Source: Clostridia bacterium (GTDB lineage: Bacteria; Bacillota; Clostridia; Oscillospirales; CAG-272). From it: DNA of 33,226 nt. Under the pieces are notes generated by a model, which searched no databases, was not told where the DNA came from, and saw only the letters and a program-made list of their open reading frames with translations. Within the stretch, counting starts at the first letter, position 1; each line of letters begins with the position of its first letter. Of the stretch, positions 16,128 to 24,059 are shown one piece after another. The stretch spans positions 1 to 33,226 of the forward strand of contig JAFTLZ010000148.1 in assembly GCA_017452665.1 (NCBI GenBank), written 5' to 3'. A program made the position numbers and the translations under genes.

Positions 16128-17552
16128 TCATTCCTTGCCGTTCCAGCAATAGGTGCAAAGCTTGCAGGGCTCAAGTCCGATCGCCTCGATCACGCCCTCC
16201 AGCGATTGGAATTCCAAGGAGTCAAAGTGGAAATTCTCGCAGATGCGTTTGCGCAGATTTTTTCCGCGCTCGGTAGAGGAATCGCTGTACTCCTCGATAT
16301 AATTCAAGCCCTCTTCCCCTTCCAGCTCCACGATCGTGCGGCGGGCAAGCAGCTCCATGGGATTTGTGGCACGCGAGAAATTCAGGTATTTACAGCTATA
16401 CATAATCGGCGGGCAGGCGGAGCGCATATGGATCGCCTTTGCGCCGTTCTGATACAAAAAGTCGACCGTTGCCTTGAGCTGTGTTCCGCGTACGATGGAG
16501 TCGTCCACAAACAAAAGGCTCTTCCCCTCGATTAGGTCGTGCACGGGGATCTGCTTCATCTTCGCGACCTTTTTACGGTCTGCCTGGCTGACCGGCATAA
16601 AGCTGCGCGACCAGGTAGGCGTATATTTGATATACGGACGGGCAAACGGGATGCCGCTCTCGTTTGCGTAGCCGATGGCATGGGGGGTTCCCGAATCCGG
16701 CACACCGCCGACGTAATCAACGCCCTCGGCATTGCCGACCTCCTTATCGTGCTTTGCAATGATGGCACCGTTCCGATAGCGCATCACTTCGACGTTCACG
16801 CCCTCGTAGGTCGAATTGGGATACCCGTAATAAGACCACAAAAAGGAGCAGATGCGCATCTCCTTGCCAGGGGGAGAGAGCTGCTTGATGCCGTCCACCG
16901 AAATTTCAACGATCTCTCCCGGCCCCAGCTCCTTTTCATCCTCATATCCCAGCTTTTTGTAGGCGAAGGACTCGAAGGTAACGCAGTAGCCGCCTTCGTT
17001 TTTTCCGATCAGCATCGGCAAGCGCCCCAAACGGTCGCGCGCGGCGATCAGGGTTCCTCCGTCCTTCAGAATCAGTATCGACGCGGTTCCTTCAATCGCC
17101 TTTTGTGCAAAGCGAACACCCTCTGTAAAATTGCTTTTTTGATTGATCAGTGCGGCAACTAACTCGGTTGAGTTGACGTTTCCGCCCGTCATGGCGTTGA
17201 AATGTCCGCCGCTGAACGAAAGGTACTGCGAGATCAGCGCCTCGGCATTGTTGATCACGCCGATGACGCAAATTGCGTAGGTACCGAGGTTCGAGCAGAT
17301 CAACAGCGGTTGCGGATCGTAATCGCTGATACAACCGATGGCCGTGCTGCCCTTCATCTCCTCAAAAACGTGTTCGAACCGTGTGCGGAAGGGAGAGTTT
17401 TCGATGTTATGTATCTCTCTCTGCAATCCGATATCACGGTCCCACGACGCCATTCCTGCGCGCTTGGTACCAAGATGCGAATGATAGTCGGTACCGAAAA
17501 AGACATCCGAGATCGCATCCTCCTTACAAACCGCTCCAAAAAATCCACCCAT
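16128..17552 (-). CDS. purF: Amidophosphoribosyltransferase homologue without the N-terminal catalytic cysteine
   Basis: Position and fold assign the first step: PRPP to phosphoribosylamine. It has 474 residues. The phosphoribosyltransferase half looks intact: PRPP loop FVDDSIVRGTQ (348-358), GVPDSGTPHAIGYA, and cysteines C234, C380, C463 and C466 spaced like the Fe-S cluster ligands of the Bacillus enzyme. The glutaminase half is changed. Canonical PurF exposes Cys1 in CGVFG. Here the chain starts MGGFFGAVCKED, so that position is Gly2. The usual LQHRGQEAAG is replaced by SHLGTKRAGMA, and the HNGN loop by IGVINNAE. The start is well fixed: GGAGG lies 11 bases upstream and no in-frame upstream Cys precedes it. 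It may use free ammonia, have lost activity, or work with a second PurF elsewhere. Confidence 0.88.
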   Translation of the reverse strand: MGGFFGAVCKEDAISDVFFGTDYHSHLGTKRAGMASWDRDIGLQREIHNIENSPFRTRFEHVFEEMKGSTAIGCISDYDPQPLLICSNLGTYAICVIGVINNAEALISQYLSFSGGHFNAMTGGNVNSTELVAALINQKSNFTEGVRFAQKAIEGTASILILKDGGTLIAARDRLGRLPMLIGKNEGGYCVTFESFAYKKLGYEDEKELGPGEIVEISVDGIKQLSPPGKEMRICSFLWSYYGYPNSTYEGVNVEVMRYRNGAIIAKHDKEVGNAEGVDYVGGVPDSGTPHAIGYANESGIPFARPYIKYTPTWSRSFMPVSQADRKKVAKMKQIPVHDLIEGKSLLFVDDSIVRGTQLKATVDFLYQNGAKAIHMRSACPPIMYSCKYLNFSRATNPMELLARRTIVELEGEEGLNYIEEYSDSSTERGKNLRKRICENFHFDSLEFQSLEGVIEAIGLEPCKLCTYCWNGKE

Positions 17553-17582
17553 ATTTACCGTTTCCTCCGGGAAAATTGATTG

Positions 17583-18077
17583 TTATTGTTGAAACTCCAG
17601 TGCAACTGCGGCATCCTTTTCCAGAACCGCCTTTGCATCGTTCGCTCTTTTTTCATCCAGCTTCCGTGCCAGCTCGTCATCCGACAGTGCCAGAATCTGC
17701 GCGGCAAGCAAAGCGGCATTGGTCGCACCGTCTATCGCGACCGTTGCAACCGGGATTCCGGAAGGCATTTGTACGGTAGACAAAAGAGCATCAATGCCGT
17801 CAAGCGTATTGGATTTGCAGGGAATTCCGATTACGGGCAGGGTGGTTTTTGCGGCAAGCGCACCTGCCAGATGTGCAGCCATACCTGCTGCCGCGATGAT
17901 GACACCAAAACCGTTTGCGCGTGCAGAGCCTGCAAACGCAGCCGCCTCTGCGGGCGTTCTGTGTGCGGAGTAGACGTGTACCTCGTAAGGAATCTCCAAG
18001 GATGCCAGCGTGTCAATCGCCTTACGCACGACGGGAAGGTCACTTGCGCTTCCCATTACAATTCCAACCTTTTTCAT
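17583..18077 (-). CDS. purE: N5-carboxyaminoimidazole ribonucleotide mutase
   Basis: Converts N5-CAIR to CAIR in the sixth stage of purine synthesis. 164 residues. It begins [16 protein letters not shown], the substrate-binding loop, followed by VYSAHRTP with catalytic H39, and [19 protein letters not shown] and GIPCKS. Whether it is the mutase (partner PurK) or the carboxylase form cannot be settled here, since purK is not in the window. The start at 18077 has AAGGAG 8 bases upstream. An upstream extension to 18110 would run through the ribosome site. First gene of the operon, directly under ZTP-riboswitch control. Confidence 0.95.
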   Translation of the reverse strand: MKKVGIVMGSASDLPVVRKAIDTLASLEIPYEVHVYSAHRTPAEAAAFAGSARANGFGVIIAAAGMAAHLAGALAAKTTLPVIGIPCKSNTLDGIDALLSTVQMPSGIPVATVAIDGATNAALLAAQILALSDDELARKLDEKRANDAKAVLEKDAAVALEFQQ

Positions 18078-18102
18078 AGCAAAATCTCCTTTTCTGAACC
18101 GT

Positions 18103-18145
18103 AAAAACAAACAAGGCGCACTGACCCTACCATAGATCGTGCGCC
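18103..18145 (-). terminator. Terminator of the ZTP riboswitch expression platform
   Basis: On the minus strand the stem GGCGCAC (18145-18139) with GTGCGCC (18121-18115) is followed by TTGTTTGTTTTT (18114-18103). The first arm shares bases with the end of the aptamer (CTGGGCG). Ligand binding that holds those bases in the aptamer should block the terminator and switch purE and the rest of the operon on. Confidence 0.88.
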
Positions 18146-18218
18146 CAGACGGTCGGCTTTTTCAAAGATTTCTGTTCCACTGTGGTATCCCACAATTATC
18201 CGTCAGTCGCAGAAATCC
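18142..18218 (-). promoter_or_regulatory. ZTP (pfl) riboswitch aptamer
   Basis: Senses ZTP/ZMP (AICAR phosphates), which pile up when 10-formyl-tetrahydrofolate is short. On the minus strand the 5' domain has P1 GATTTCTG (18218-18211) pairing with CAGAAATC near 18174-18167, the conserved CGACTGACGG (18209-18200), and hairpin TGTGG-GATA-CCACA (18194-18181). The 3' domain has the invariant GCCGACCGTCTGGGCG (18157-18142). GACTGACGG and CCGTC provide the pseudoknot partners. These strings match the class consensus and the Fusobacterium example as I remember it. Together with the overlapping terminator it forms an ON switch for the purine operon. Confidence 0.94.
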
Positions 18219-18229
18219 TAACATCAAAT

Positions 18230-18258
18230 ATTATATCATATTGTTGAATATTTGTCAA
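18230..18258 (-). promoter_or_regulatory. Promoter of the purine operon
   Basis: TTGACA (18258-18253) and TATAAT (18235-18230) with exactly 17 bases between: a full-consensus sigma-A promoter on the minus strand. The predicted start lies just before the riboswitch P1 stem. No PurR box was recognised. The 135 bases between this promoter and the divergent histidine promoter hold no gene. A weak extra TTGACT-18-TAAACA at 18351-18380 (plus) may be chance. Confidence 0.93.
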
Positions 18259-18393
18259 GTAAAAAAATACCGTATTTTCGCGCTTTTGCATAGATATTTC
18301 TCCCCCAAAACGGCGAATTTTTTTAGCAAAATGCCAGCGGGCAGGGATTTTTGACTGCGAATATGAATTTTTTGTAAACACTCGCAAATTCTA

Positions 18394-18422
18394 TTGACTT
18401 TAGTATGATAAAGTGGTAAAAT
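18394..18422 (+). promoter_or_regulatory. Promoter of the yerC-his operon
   Basis: TTGACT (18394-18399), 17 bases, TAAAAT (18417-18422). The start would fall near 18430, about 40 bases before the yerC ATG. The short leader has no room for a T-box or leader peptide, so control by a repressor at the promoter is more likely. Confidence 0.85.
18397..18414 (+). promoter_or_regulatory. Palindromic operator candidate for YerC
   Basis: ACTTTA (18397-18402) and TAAAGT (18409-18414) form a perfect inverted repeat around GTATGA. It overlaps the -35 box and fills most of the spacer, so a protein bound there would block RNA polymerase. The 18-bp size and symmetry fit a TrpR-type dimer, and the first gene transcribed encodes one. 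Binding by that protein is inference. Confidence 0.55.
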
Positions 18423-18471
18423 GTCAAGGTGTTTTAAGACAGTATTTTTTTACGAAGGATGGAAGAATGAT

Positions 18472-18765
18472 ATGTCAAGCTTTCACTCGGAGTCAATCGA
18501 CCGCCTCTTCCGCGTGCTGCTCAGCCTTGAGAGTACGGAGGAGTGCTATGCTTTTTTTGAGGACGTTTGCACCATCAAGGAGATCCAGGATATGGCACAA
18601 CGCCTGGACGCGGCATTTTTGCTGGATGAGGGTATGAATTACCAAACGATCTCGCAAAAGGTTGGCATCAGTACGGCAACCATCAGCCGCGTCAGCAAAT
18701 GCCTGAAATACGGCAGTGGCTACCGCAAAGCGATTGACAAAGCAAAGGAGCAACCAACAGAATGA
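18472..18765 (+). CDS. yerC: YerC/TrpR-family transcriptional regulator, probable his repressor
   Basis: A 97-residue DNA-binding protein of the YerC/YecD group of the TrpR superfamily. It has the family's helical core SLESTEECYAFFEDVCTIKEIQDMAQRL (about 18-45) and a helix-turn-helix NYQTISQKVGISTATISRVSKCL (56-78). The start is the ATG at 18472, with GAAGGATGGAAG upstream. An earlier ATG at 18421 lies inside the -10 box and cannot be used. Its stop overlaps the hisZ start (ATGA). Comparative work has proposed YerC-like proteins as histidine-responsive regulators (HisR) in Gram-positive bacteria. The position at the head of this operon and the palindrome in its promoter agree with that. The effector is not shown. 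Confidence 0.9.
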   Translation: MSSFHSESIDRLFRVLLSLESTEECYAFFEDVCTIKEIQDMAQRLDAAFLLDEGMNYQTISQKVGISTATISRVSKCLKYGSGYRKAIDKAKEQPTE

Positions 18766-19880
18766 AAATCAGCGATACCATGCTCAAAACCGAAGAGCTT
18801 GCCGTGTTCCGTCTGCGTGACCTTTACGGGCGCTACGGATACGCGCAGTACAAAATGAGCAAATTTGAAGAATACGATCTTTACGTCCGCAACAAAAACT
18901 TTTTGATTTCGGACAGCGTCATTACCTTTACCGATACCAGCGGCAAGCTGATGGCGCTCAAGCCGGACGTTACCCTCTCCATTGCAAAAAACAGCAAGGA
19001 TACGGCAGACGGCGGCTTGCAAAAGGTCTACTACGACGAAAACGTATATCGCGTTTCTGCCGGCAGCCACGCCTACAAGGAGATCAAGCAGGTAGGTCTG
19101 GAGTGCATGGGAGACATTGACGGTTACTGCATCGGTGAGGTGCTCTCTTTGGCGGTACAGAGCCTGGAGAAAATCTCCCCCGACTATATTCTTGACGTTT
19201 CGCATCTCGATTTGCTCTCGCTGGTATTGGACCGCATCGGCATCTCGCCTGCAGGACGGGTGAAGCTGGTGGATTGCGTTGCGCAAAAGAATTTGCACGA
19301 TGCAAGCGCGATCTGTGCCGGTGAAGGAATTTCCGCCGAGCGTACCGAGCTTTTGCGTGCGCTGATGCAATGCTGTGGGCGCCCCGCAGACGCGCAAAAG
19401 CGTTTGAAAAAGCTGTTTTCGGACGAGGTCTGGCAGAGCACCGTTGCGCGCTTCTTCGGCATCCTCTCCCGCCTGCCCTCCAAAAACATCCGCGTGGATT
19501 TTTCGGTCGTCAGCGACATGAACTACTACAACGGCATCGTTTTTCAGGGCTTTGTGATGGGAATTCCGGAGGCGATTCTTTCCGGCGGACAGTACGATCT
19601 TTTGATGAAAAAAATGGAAAAGAAATCGGGTGCCATCGGCTTTGCGGTCTATTTGGATCAGCTGGAAGCCCTTGGAAGCGCCCCGAACGAATACGACGTA
19701 GACGTGTTTTTGCTCTACGGGGACGGGATTGATCCGAGTGCGGTTCAAAAGACCGTTGAAGGCATCGTCAAAAGCGGAAAAAGCGTCCGCGCGGGGAAAA
19801 CGGTTCCCGAAAAGCTGACCTGGCGTTGCCTGCTGAAGCAAAGCGAAAGCGGGGTGGAAGCTCTTGAAAACAATGCTTAA
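18762..19880 (+). CDS. hisZ: ATP phosphoribosyltransferase regulatory subunit
   Basis: Partner of the short HisG; it forms the hetero-octamer that performs and feedback-controls the first step of histidine synthesis. It is derived from histidyl-tRNA synthetase and lacks the anticodon-binding domain. The 372 residues include class II synthetase-like motifs: FTDTSGKLMALKPDVTLSIAK, YYDENVYR, KEIKQVGLECMG, and DFSVVSDMNYYNGIVFQGFV followed by LSGGQYDLL near 270-285. The start overlaps the yerC stop (ATGA), with GGAG 11 bases upstream. Its end overlaps hisG. Confidence 0.93.
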   Translation: MKISDTMLKTEELAVFRLRDLYGRYGYAQYKMSKFEEYDLYVRNKNFLISDSVITFTDTSGKLMALKPDVTLSIAKNSKDTADGGLQKVYYDENVYRVSAGSHAYKEIKQVGLECMGDIDGYCIGEVLSLAVQSLEKISPDYILDVSHLDLLSLVLDRIGISPAGRVKLVDCVAQKNLHDASAICAGEGISAERTELLRALMQCCGRPADAQKRLKKLFSDEVWQSTVARFFGILSRLPSKNIRVDFSVVSDMNYYNGIVFQGFVMGIPEAILSGGQYDLLMKKMEKKSGAIGFAVYLDQLEALGSAPNEYDVDVFLLYGDGIDPSAVQKTVEGIVKSGKSVRAGKTVPEKLTWRCLLKQSESGVEALENNA

Positions 19881-20511
19881 TATTGCGCTCCCAAAGGGGA
19901 GACTTGGCGAAAGAGTTTACGCCATGTTTGAAAAGGCGGGCTTTGAATGCCCCTCGATCAAGGAAAACAACCGCAAGCTGATCTTCGAAAATCCCGAATG
20001 CGGCGTGCGCTACTTTTGGGTCAAGCCCTCGGACGTTGCCATTTACGTGGAACGCGGGGCGGCAGACATTGGCGTTGCGGGAAAGGATATTCTTTTGGAA
20101 TACGAGCCGGACATTTACGAGCTGCTGGATCTGAAAACCGGTATTTGCCGCATGGCCGTTGCCGCACCGAAGGGCTTTCGCGACGACCCCCGCCGCACAC
20201 TGAAGGTTGCAACCAAATTTACCAACATCGCACAGAATTACTACGCCTCGCTGGGGCGCGAGATCGATATGATCCACCTTAACGGCTCGATTGAGATCGC
20301 CCCCATCTTAGGGCTTTCGGATGTCATTGTTGACATCGTGGAAACCGGAACGACATTGCGTGAAAACGATCTTGAGGTCATTGAAACGGTCGTTCCCATC
20401 AGCGCCCGTCTGATTGCAAACCGGGCAAGCTACAAATTTAAAAACGAACAGATCATCCGCGTTGCGGAAGGCATCGCGGCACAGCTTCAAACGGAGGAAC
20501 AACAGCCATGA
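19864..20511 (+). CDS. hisG: ATP phosphoribosyltransferase, short form
   Basis: Condenses ATP and PRPP to phosphoribosyl-ATP. 215 residues: the short catalytic form without the C-terminal regulatory domain, consistent with hisZ next to it. Motifs: NIALPKGRLGERV, the GAADIGVAGKDIL loop, and the PRPP site DVIVDIVETGTTLREN (about 151-166). The frame opens with TTG at 19864, with GGTGG 6 bases upstream. An ATG at 19873 (giving MLNIALPKGR) is an alternative start, but its ribosome site would be about 12-15 bases away. It overlaps the hisZ end by 17 bases and the hisD start by 4. Confidence 0.94.
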   Translation: MKTMLNIALPKGRLGERVYAMFEKAGFECPSIKENNRKLIFENPECGVRYFWVKPSDVAIYVERGAADIGVAGKDILLEYEPDIYELLDLKTGICRMAVAAPKGFRDDPRRTLKVATKFTNIAQNYYASLGREIDMIHLNGSIEIAPILGLSDVIVDIVETGTTLRENDLEVIETVVPISARLIANRASYKFKNEQIIRVAEGIAAQLQTEEQQP

Positions 20512-21788
20512 TTCGGATATTCAAATACGGTGAGGTCGCAAACAAGGATATTTTCGCACGCACGGAGCCTACGGTCAACGTGGAGGCAGTGGTGAGCGAG
20601 ATCATCAAGGACGTGCGTGAAAACGGAGACGCCGCACTTTATCGCTACTGTGAAAAATTCGATCACGCCAAGCTGGATTCCCTTGCCGTCAGCACGGAAG
20701 AGATTGAGGAGGCGCTCTCCTTGGTCGAGCCGAAATTCATCGATGTGCTGCAAAAAGCCGCAAAAAACATTCGTACCTTTCACGAAAAGCAGGTGCGCAA
20801 CAGCTTTATCATCAACCAGGAGAACGGCATTGTGGTCGGGCAAAAGATCATCCCCGTTGACCGTGCGGGTCTGTACGTTCCCGGCGGTACGGCGGCGTAT
20901 CCTTCCACCGTGCTGATGGACGCGATTCCCGCAAAGATCGCAGGATGCCGCGAGGTCGTTATGGTGACTCCGCCCTCCAAGGACGGAAAGGTGAATCCCG
21001 TGATTCTGGCGGCGGCAAGCATTGCAGGCATTGACCGCATCTTTAAAATCGGCGGTGCGCAGGCGGTAGCCGCACTGGCATACGGAACCGAAAGCGTTCC
21101 GAAGGTGGATAAGATCGTAGGCCCCGGAAACGCCTACGTTGCAGAAGCCAAAAAGCAGGTGTTTGGCACGGTCTCTATTGATATGATCGCGGGTCCGAGC
21201 GAAATTCTGATCGTTGCAGACGGAAAGACCAATCCCCGTCACGCGGCGGCTGATCTGCTCTCGCAAGCCGAGCATGACAAAATGGCAAGCGCGGTACTGG
21301 TGACCGATTCGGAAGCCTTGGCAAACGCCGTACAGGCGGAGTTGGAGGTACAGATTCCCCGTTTGGAAAGAGCGGAAATCGCACGCACGTCCATTGATCA
21401 AAACGGCAAGATCATCGTCGCTCCCACACTGGCTGTTGCCATTGATATAGCAAATGAGATCGCGCCTGAGCACTTGGAGCTGTGCGTGGACAATCCCTTT
21501 GATTATCTGGACAGCATCCGTCACGCGGGCTCGATCTTCATGGGCCGCAACTGCCCTGAGGCGCTGGGAGATTATCTGGCAGGCCCCAATCACACCCTGC
21601 CCACCAGCGGAACCGCAAAATTCTCCAGCCCGCTCTCGGTGGATGACTTCATTAAAAAGACGCAGTACACTTATTACACTGCCGACGCGCTCCGCCGCGT
21701 TGCCGAGGACGTAGCCTATTTTGCCAAGCGTGAGGGCTTGACTGCACACGCAAAAAGCGCAACGGTTCGCCTGGAGGAGGAAGCATGA
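20508..21788 (+). CDS. hisD: Histidinol dehydrogenase
   Basis: Last two steps of the pathway: histidinol to histidine with two NAD+, using one zinc. 426 residues, usual length. Conserved: YVPGGTAAYPSTVLM, KIVGPGNAYVAEAK, MIAGPSEILIVAD, SQAEHD with the Gln and His zinc ligands, APEHLEL with the catalytic Glu-His, NHTLPTSGTAKF, and the final His in LTAHAKS. GGAGG lies 10 bases before the ATG. Start and stop overlap the neighbouring genes as ATGA. Confidence 0.97.
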   Translation: MIRIFKYGEVANKDIFARTEPTVNVEAVVSEIIKDVRENGDAALYRYCEKFDHAKLDSLAVSTEEIEEALSLVEPKFIDVLQKAAKNIRTFHEKQVRNSFIINQENGIVVGQKIIPVDRAGLYVPGGTAAYPSTVLMDAIPAKIAGCREVVMVTPPSKDGKVNPVILAAASIAGIDRIFKIGGAQAVAALAYGTESVPKVDKIVGPGNAYVAEAKKQVFGTVSIDMIAGPSEILIVADGKTNPRHAAADLLSQAEHDKMASAVLVTDSEALANAVQAELEVQIPRLERAEIARTSIDQNGKIIVAPTLAVAIDIANEIAPEHLELCVDNPFDYLDSIRHAGSIFMGRNCPEALGDYLAGPNHTLPTSGTAKFSSPLSVDDFIKKTQYTYYTADALRRVAEDVAYFAKREGLTAHAKSATVRLEEEA

Positions 21789-22849
21789 GCCGCTTTTTCA
21801 GTGAAAAGTATCGGGAGCTGACACCTTATACCCCCGGTGAGCAGCCCAAGGATATGAAATATATCAAGCTCAACACCAACGAGTCCCCCTTCCCTCCCTG
21901 CCCCCAAGCAATGCAAGCGGCAGCAGAGGCGGCAAAGCGAACACAGCTTTACTCCGATCCCGAATGCCGCGAGCTGACACGCCTGACGGCAGAGCTTTGC
22001 GGAGTTGCTCCGGACGAGGTATTGATGACCAACGGCTCGGATGAGATCTTGAATTTTGCCTTTATGGCGTTTTGCGACAAATCTCACCCCGCGGCGTTTG
22101 CCGATATCACCTACGGCTTTTACCCCGTGTTTGCACAGCTTAATCACGTTCCGTATACCGAGATCCCGCTCAATCCGGATTTTACGGTCAACGTCAAGGA
22201 CTATCTTGGAATCAACAAAACAATTTTCATTGCAAATCCCAATGCCCCCACCGGCATTGCGCTCCCCCGCGCGCAGATCGAAGAAATTCTGCGCTCCAAT
22301 CCCAACAACGTCGTGGTTGTGGACGAGGCGTACGTGGATTTCGGCGCGGAGAGCTGCATCCCGCTGATCCGGAAGTATGACAATCTTCTGGTGACGCAAA
22401 CCTTTTCCAAATCCCGCTCCATGGCGGGCGCGCGGCTGGGCTTTGGCGTGGGATGCAAGGAATTGATTGCAGACCTGAACACGGTCAAATATTCCACCAA
22501 TCCTTACAACGTCAATGCCATGACGCAGGCGGCAGGGATCGGAACGCTTCAATGCGAGGAATATACCCGCAAAAACTGTCAAACCATTATTGAAAATCGC
22601 GAATTTACGATCCGAGAATTGAAAAAGCTGGGCTTTGCTGTTACCGATTCCAAAACCAACTTTGTTTTTGCGGCACATCCCGCCATTGATGGCGGCACGC
22701 TGTATGCAAAGCTACGTGAGCGCGGAATTCTGGTGCGGCACTTTAACAAGCCTGCCATTCAAGCCTACAACCGAATCACCGTGGGTACCCGTGAAGAGAT
22801 GGATGCTCTGCTCGGTGCGATCCGCGCGATTATGGAGGAAACCAAATGA
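21785..22849 (+). CDS. hisC: Histidinol-phosphate aminotransferase
   Basis: PLP enzyme that aminates imidazole-acetol phosphate with glutamate. 354 residues, usual length. Seen: KLNTNESPFPPCP, YSDPECRELT, the TNGSDEIL cofactor-phosphate region, NPNAPTGI, D180 and Y183 in VVVDEAYVDF, the PLP lysine K209 in TQTFSKSRSMAGARLGF, and a C-terminal NRITVGTREE arginine motif. GGAGG lies directly upstream. The start overlaps hisD and the stop overlaps hisB. Its product needs histidinol-phosphate phosphatase next, which this operon does not encode. Confidence 0.95.
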   Translation: MSRFFSEKYRELTPYTPGEQPKDMKYIKLNTNESPFPPCPQAMQAAAEAAKRTQLYSDPECRELTRLTAELCGVAPDEVLMTNGSDEILNFAFMAFCDKSHPAAFADITYGFYPVFAQLNHVPYTEIPLNPDFTVNVKDYLGINKTIFIANPNAPTGIALPRAQIEEILRSNPNNVVVVDEAYVDFGAESCIPLIRKYDNLLVTQTFSKSRSMAGARLGFGVGCKELIADLNTVKYSTNPYNVNAMTQAAGIGTLQCEEYTRKNCQTIIENREFTIRELKKLGFAVTDSKTNFVFAAHPAIDGGTLYAKLRERGILVRHFNKPAIQAYNRITVGTREEMDALLGAIRAIMEETK

Positions 22850-23436
22850 TGAGAACATCGGAAATCGTCCGCAAAACTGCGGAAACGGATATTACCTTAC
22901 AGTTGAATTTAGACGGTGTTGGAAATGCACAGATCAACAGCGGATGTGGCTTTCTTGACCATATGCTGACGCTGTTTGCAAAGCACGGTCGTTTTGACCT
23001 GACGCTCACCTGCGTAGGCGACACCTTTGTTGACGACCACCACACCGTTGAGGATATTGGCATTGCCCTGGGACAAGCGTTTGCAGTGGCTCTTGGTAAC
23101 AAAAAAGGCGTCGTCCGCTACGGAGACACCGTTTTGCCGATGGATGAGAGCCTGATCCTTTCTGCCGTTGATCTTTCCGGCAGAGATTACCTTGGCTACG
23201 ACCTGCAAATCCCAACCGAAAAGGTTGGAAGCTTTGACACCGAGCTGGCAGAGGAATTCTGGCTTGCCTTTACGCGCAACGCCGCCTGCACCCTGCACAT
23301 CCGTCAGCTGGCGGGAAAGAACGCGCACCACATCCTTGAAGGGAGCTTTAAATCGGTTGCACGCAGCCTGCGGAAGGCGGTTGCGATTGACGAAGCCTTT
23401 GCCGACGAGATCCCCTCCACGAAAGGAGTTCTTTGA
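22846..23436 (+). CDS. hisB: Imidazoleglycerol-phosphate dehydratase
   Basis: Dehydrates imidazole-glycerol phosphate, using manganese. 196 residues: only the dehydratase, without the N-terminal phosphatase domain found in enterobacterial HisB. Metal-binding histidines lie in CGFLDHMLTLFAKHG, DDHHTVEDIGIALGQA and KNAHHILEGSFKSVARSL, the two halves of a duplicated fold. GGAGG precedes the ATG at 22846 by 7 bases. A second ATG follows one codon later. The stop overlaps the start of hisH. Confidence 0.96.
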   Translation: MMRTSEIVRKTAETDITLQLNLDGVGNAQINSGCGFLDHMLTLFAKHGRFDLTLTCVGDTFVDDHHTVEDIGIALGQAFAVALGNKKGVVRYGDTVLPMDESLILSAVDLSGRDYLGYDLQIPTEKVGSFDTELAEEFWLAFTRNAACTLHIRQLAGKNAHHILEGSFKSVARSLRKAVAIDEAFADEIPSTKGVL

Positions 23437-24059
23437 TGATCGCAATCATTGATTACGGAGTCGGCAACCTCTTTTCCCTGCGTTCCTCCTTTGCCGCCAT
23501 CGGTGCTGACGCGGTTGCAACCGCGGATCCTGCCGTGATACAAGCCGCTGACCGCATCATCCTCCCCGGTGTTGGAGCATTCGGGGATGCGGCGCAAAAG
23601 CTGAAGGACAGCGGCATGGCGGAGTTGGTCGTCCGGGAAGCCGAGCGCGGCAAGCCGATTCTCGGCATCTGCCTTGGAATGCAGCTGTTGCTTGAAAAAA
23701 GCTATGAATACGGCGAGCACGCAGGCTTGGGACTGATTCCGGGTGCGGTCAAACCGATTGCCGACGTTGTGCCAAAGGACTATAAAATTCCGCACATCGG
23801 CTGGAATGCTCTGCACCTGACCGATCCTGCCTGCCCCATCTTCAAATATACCAAAAACGGGGATTGCGTTTATTTTGTACATTCGTTTTATGCAACCGAC
23901 TGTGCACCTGCCGTGATTGCAACCGCAGAATACGGCGCACCGCTGACCGCCGCAGTTGCACATAAAAACGTGTACGGCTGTCAATTCCACCCCGAAAAAA
24001 GCGGCGCCGTGGGGTTGAACATCCTGCGCGCATTCTGCGAAACGGAGGCGAACGTATGA
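23436..24059 (+). CDS. hisH: Imidazole glycerol phosphate synthase, glutaminase subunit
   Basis: Releases ammonia from glutamine and passes it to HisF. 207 residues. The triad is visible: C79 in GICLGMQ, H185 and E187 in QFHPEKSG. The oxyanion region is ILPGVGAFGD. I start at the ATG 23436, overlapping the hisB stop as TGATG, because AGGAG lies 7 bases upstream. A TTG one codon earlier is unlikely. Confidence 0.96.
   Translation: MIAIIDYGVGNLFSLRSSFAAIGADAVATADPAVIQAADRIILPGVGAFGDAAQKLKDSGMAELVVREAERGKPILGICLGMQLLLEKSYEYGEHAGLGLIPGAVKPIADVVPKDYKIPHIGWNALHLTDPACPIFKYTKNGDCVYFVHSFYATDCAPAVIATAEYGAPLTAAVAHKNVYGCQFHPEKSGAVGLNILRAFCETEANV

Noticed and set aside
16128..17552. Missing Cys of PurF due to a wrong start
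   Set aside because: GGAGG is placed at a suitable distance from the ATG at 17552. Going upstream in frame gives no Cys-Gly-Val/Phe-Phe-Gly, and MGGFFG aligns directly with CGVFG.
18351..18380. Second plus-strand promoter TTGACT-18-TAAACA upstream of yerC
   Set aside because: The -10 box is poor and a better promoter lies 40 bases downstream; not counted as a feature.
18430..18471. T-box or histidine leader peptide ahead of the his operon
   Set aside because: The leader is only about 40 bases, with no His codon run, no terminator and no specifier or T-box sequence.
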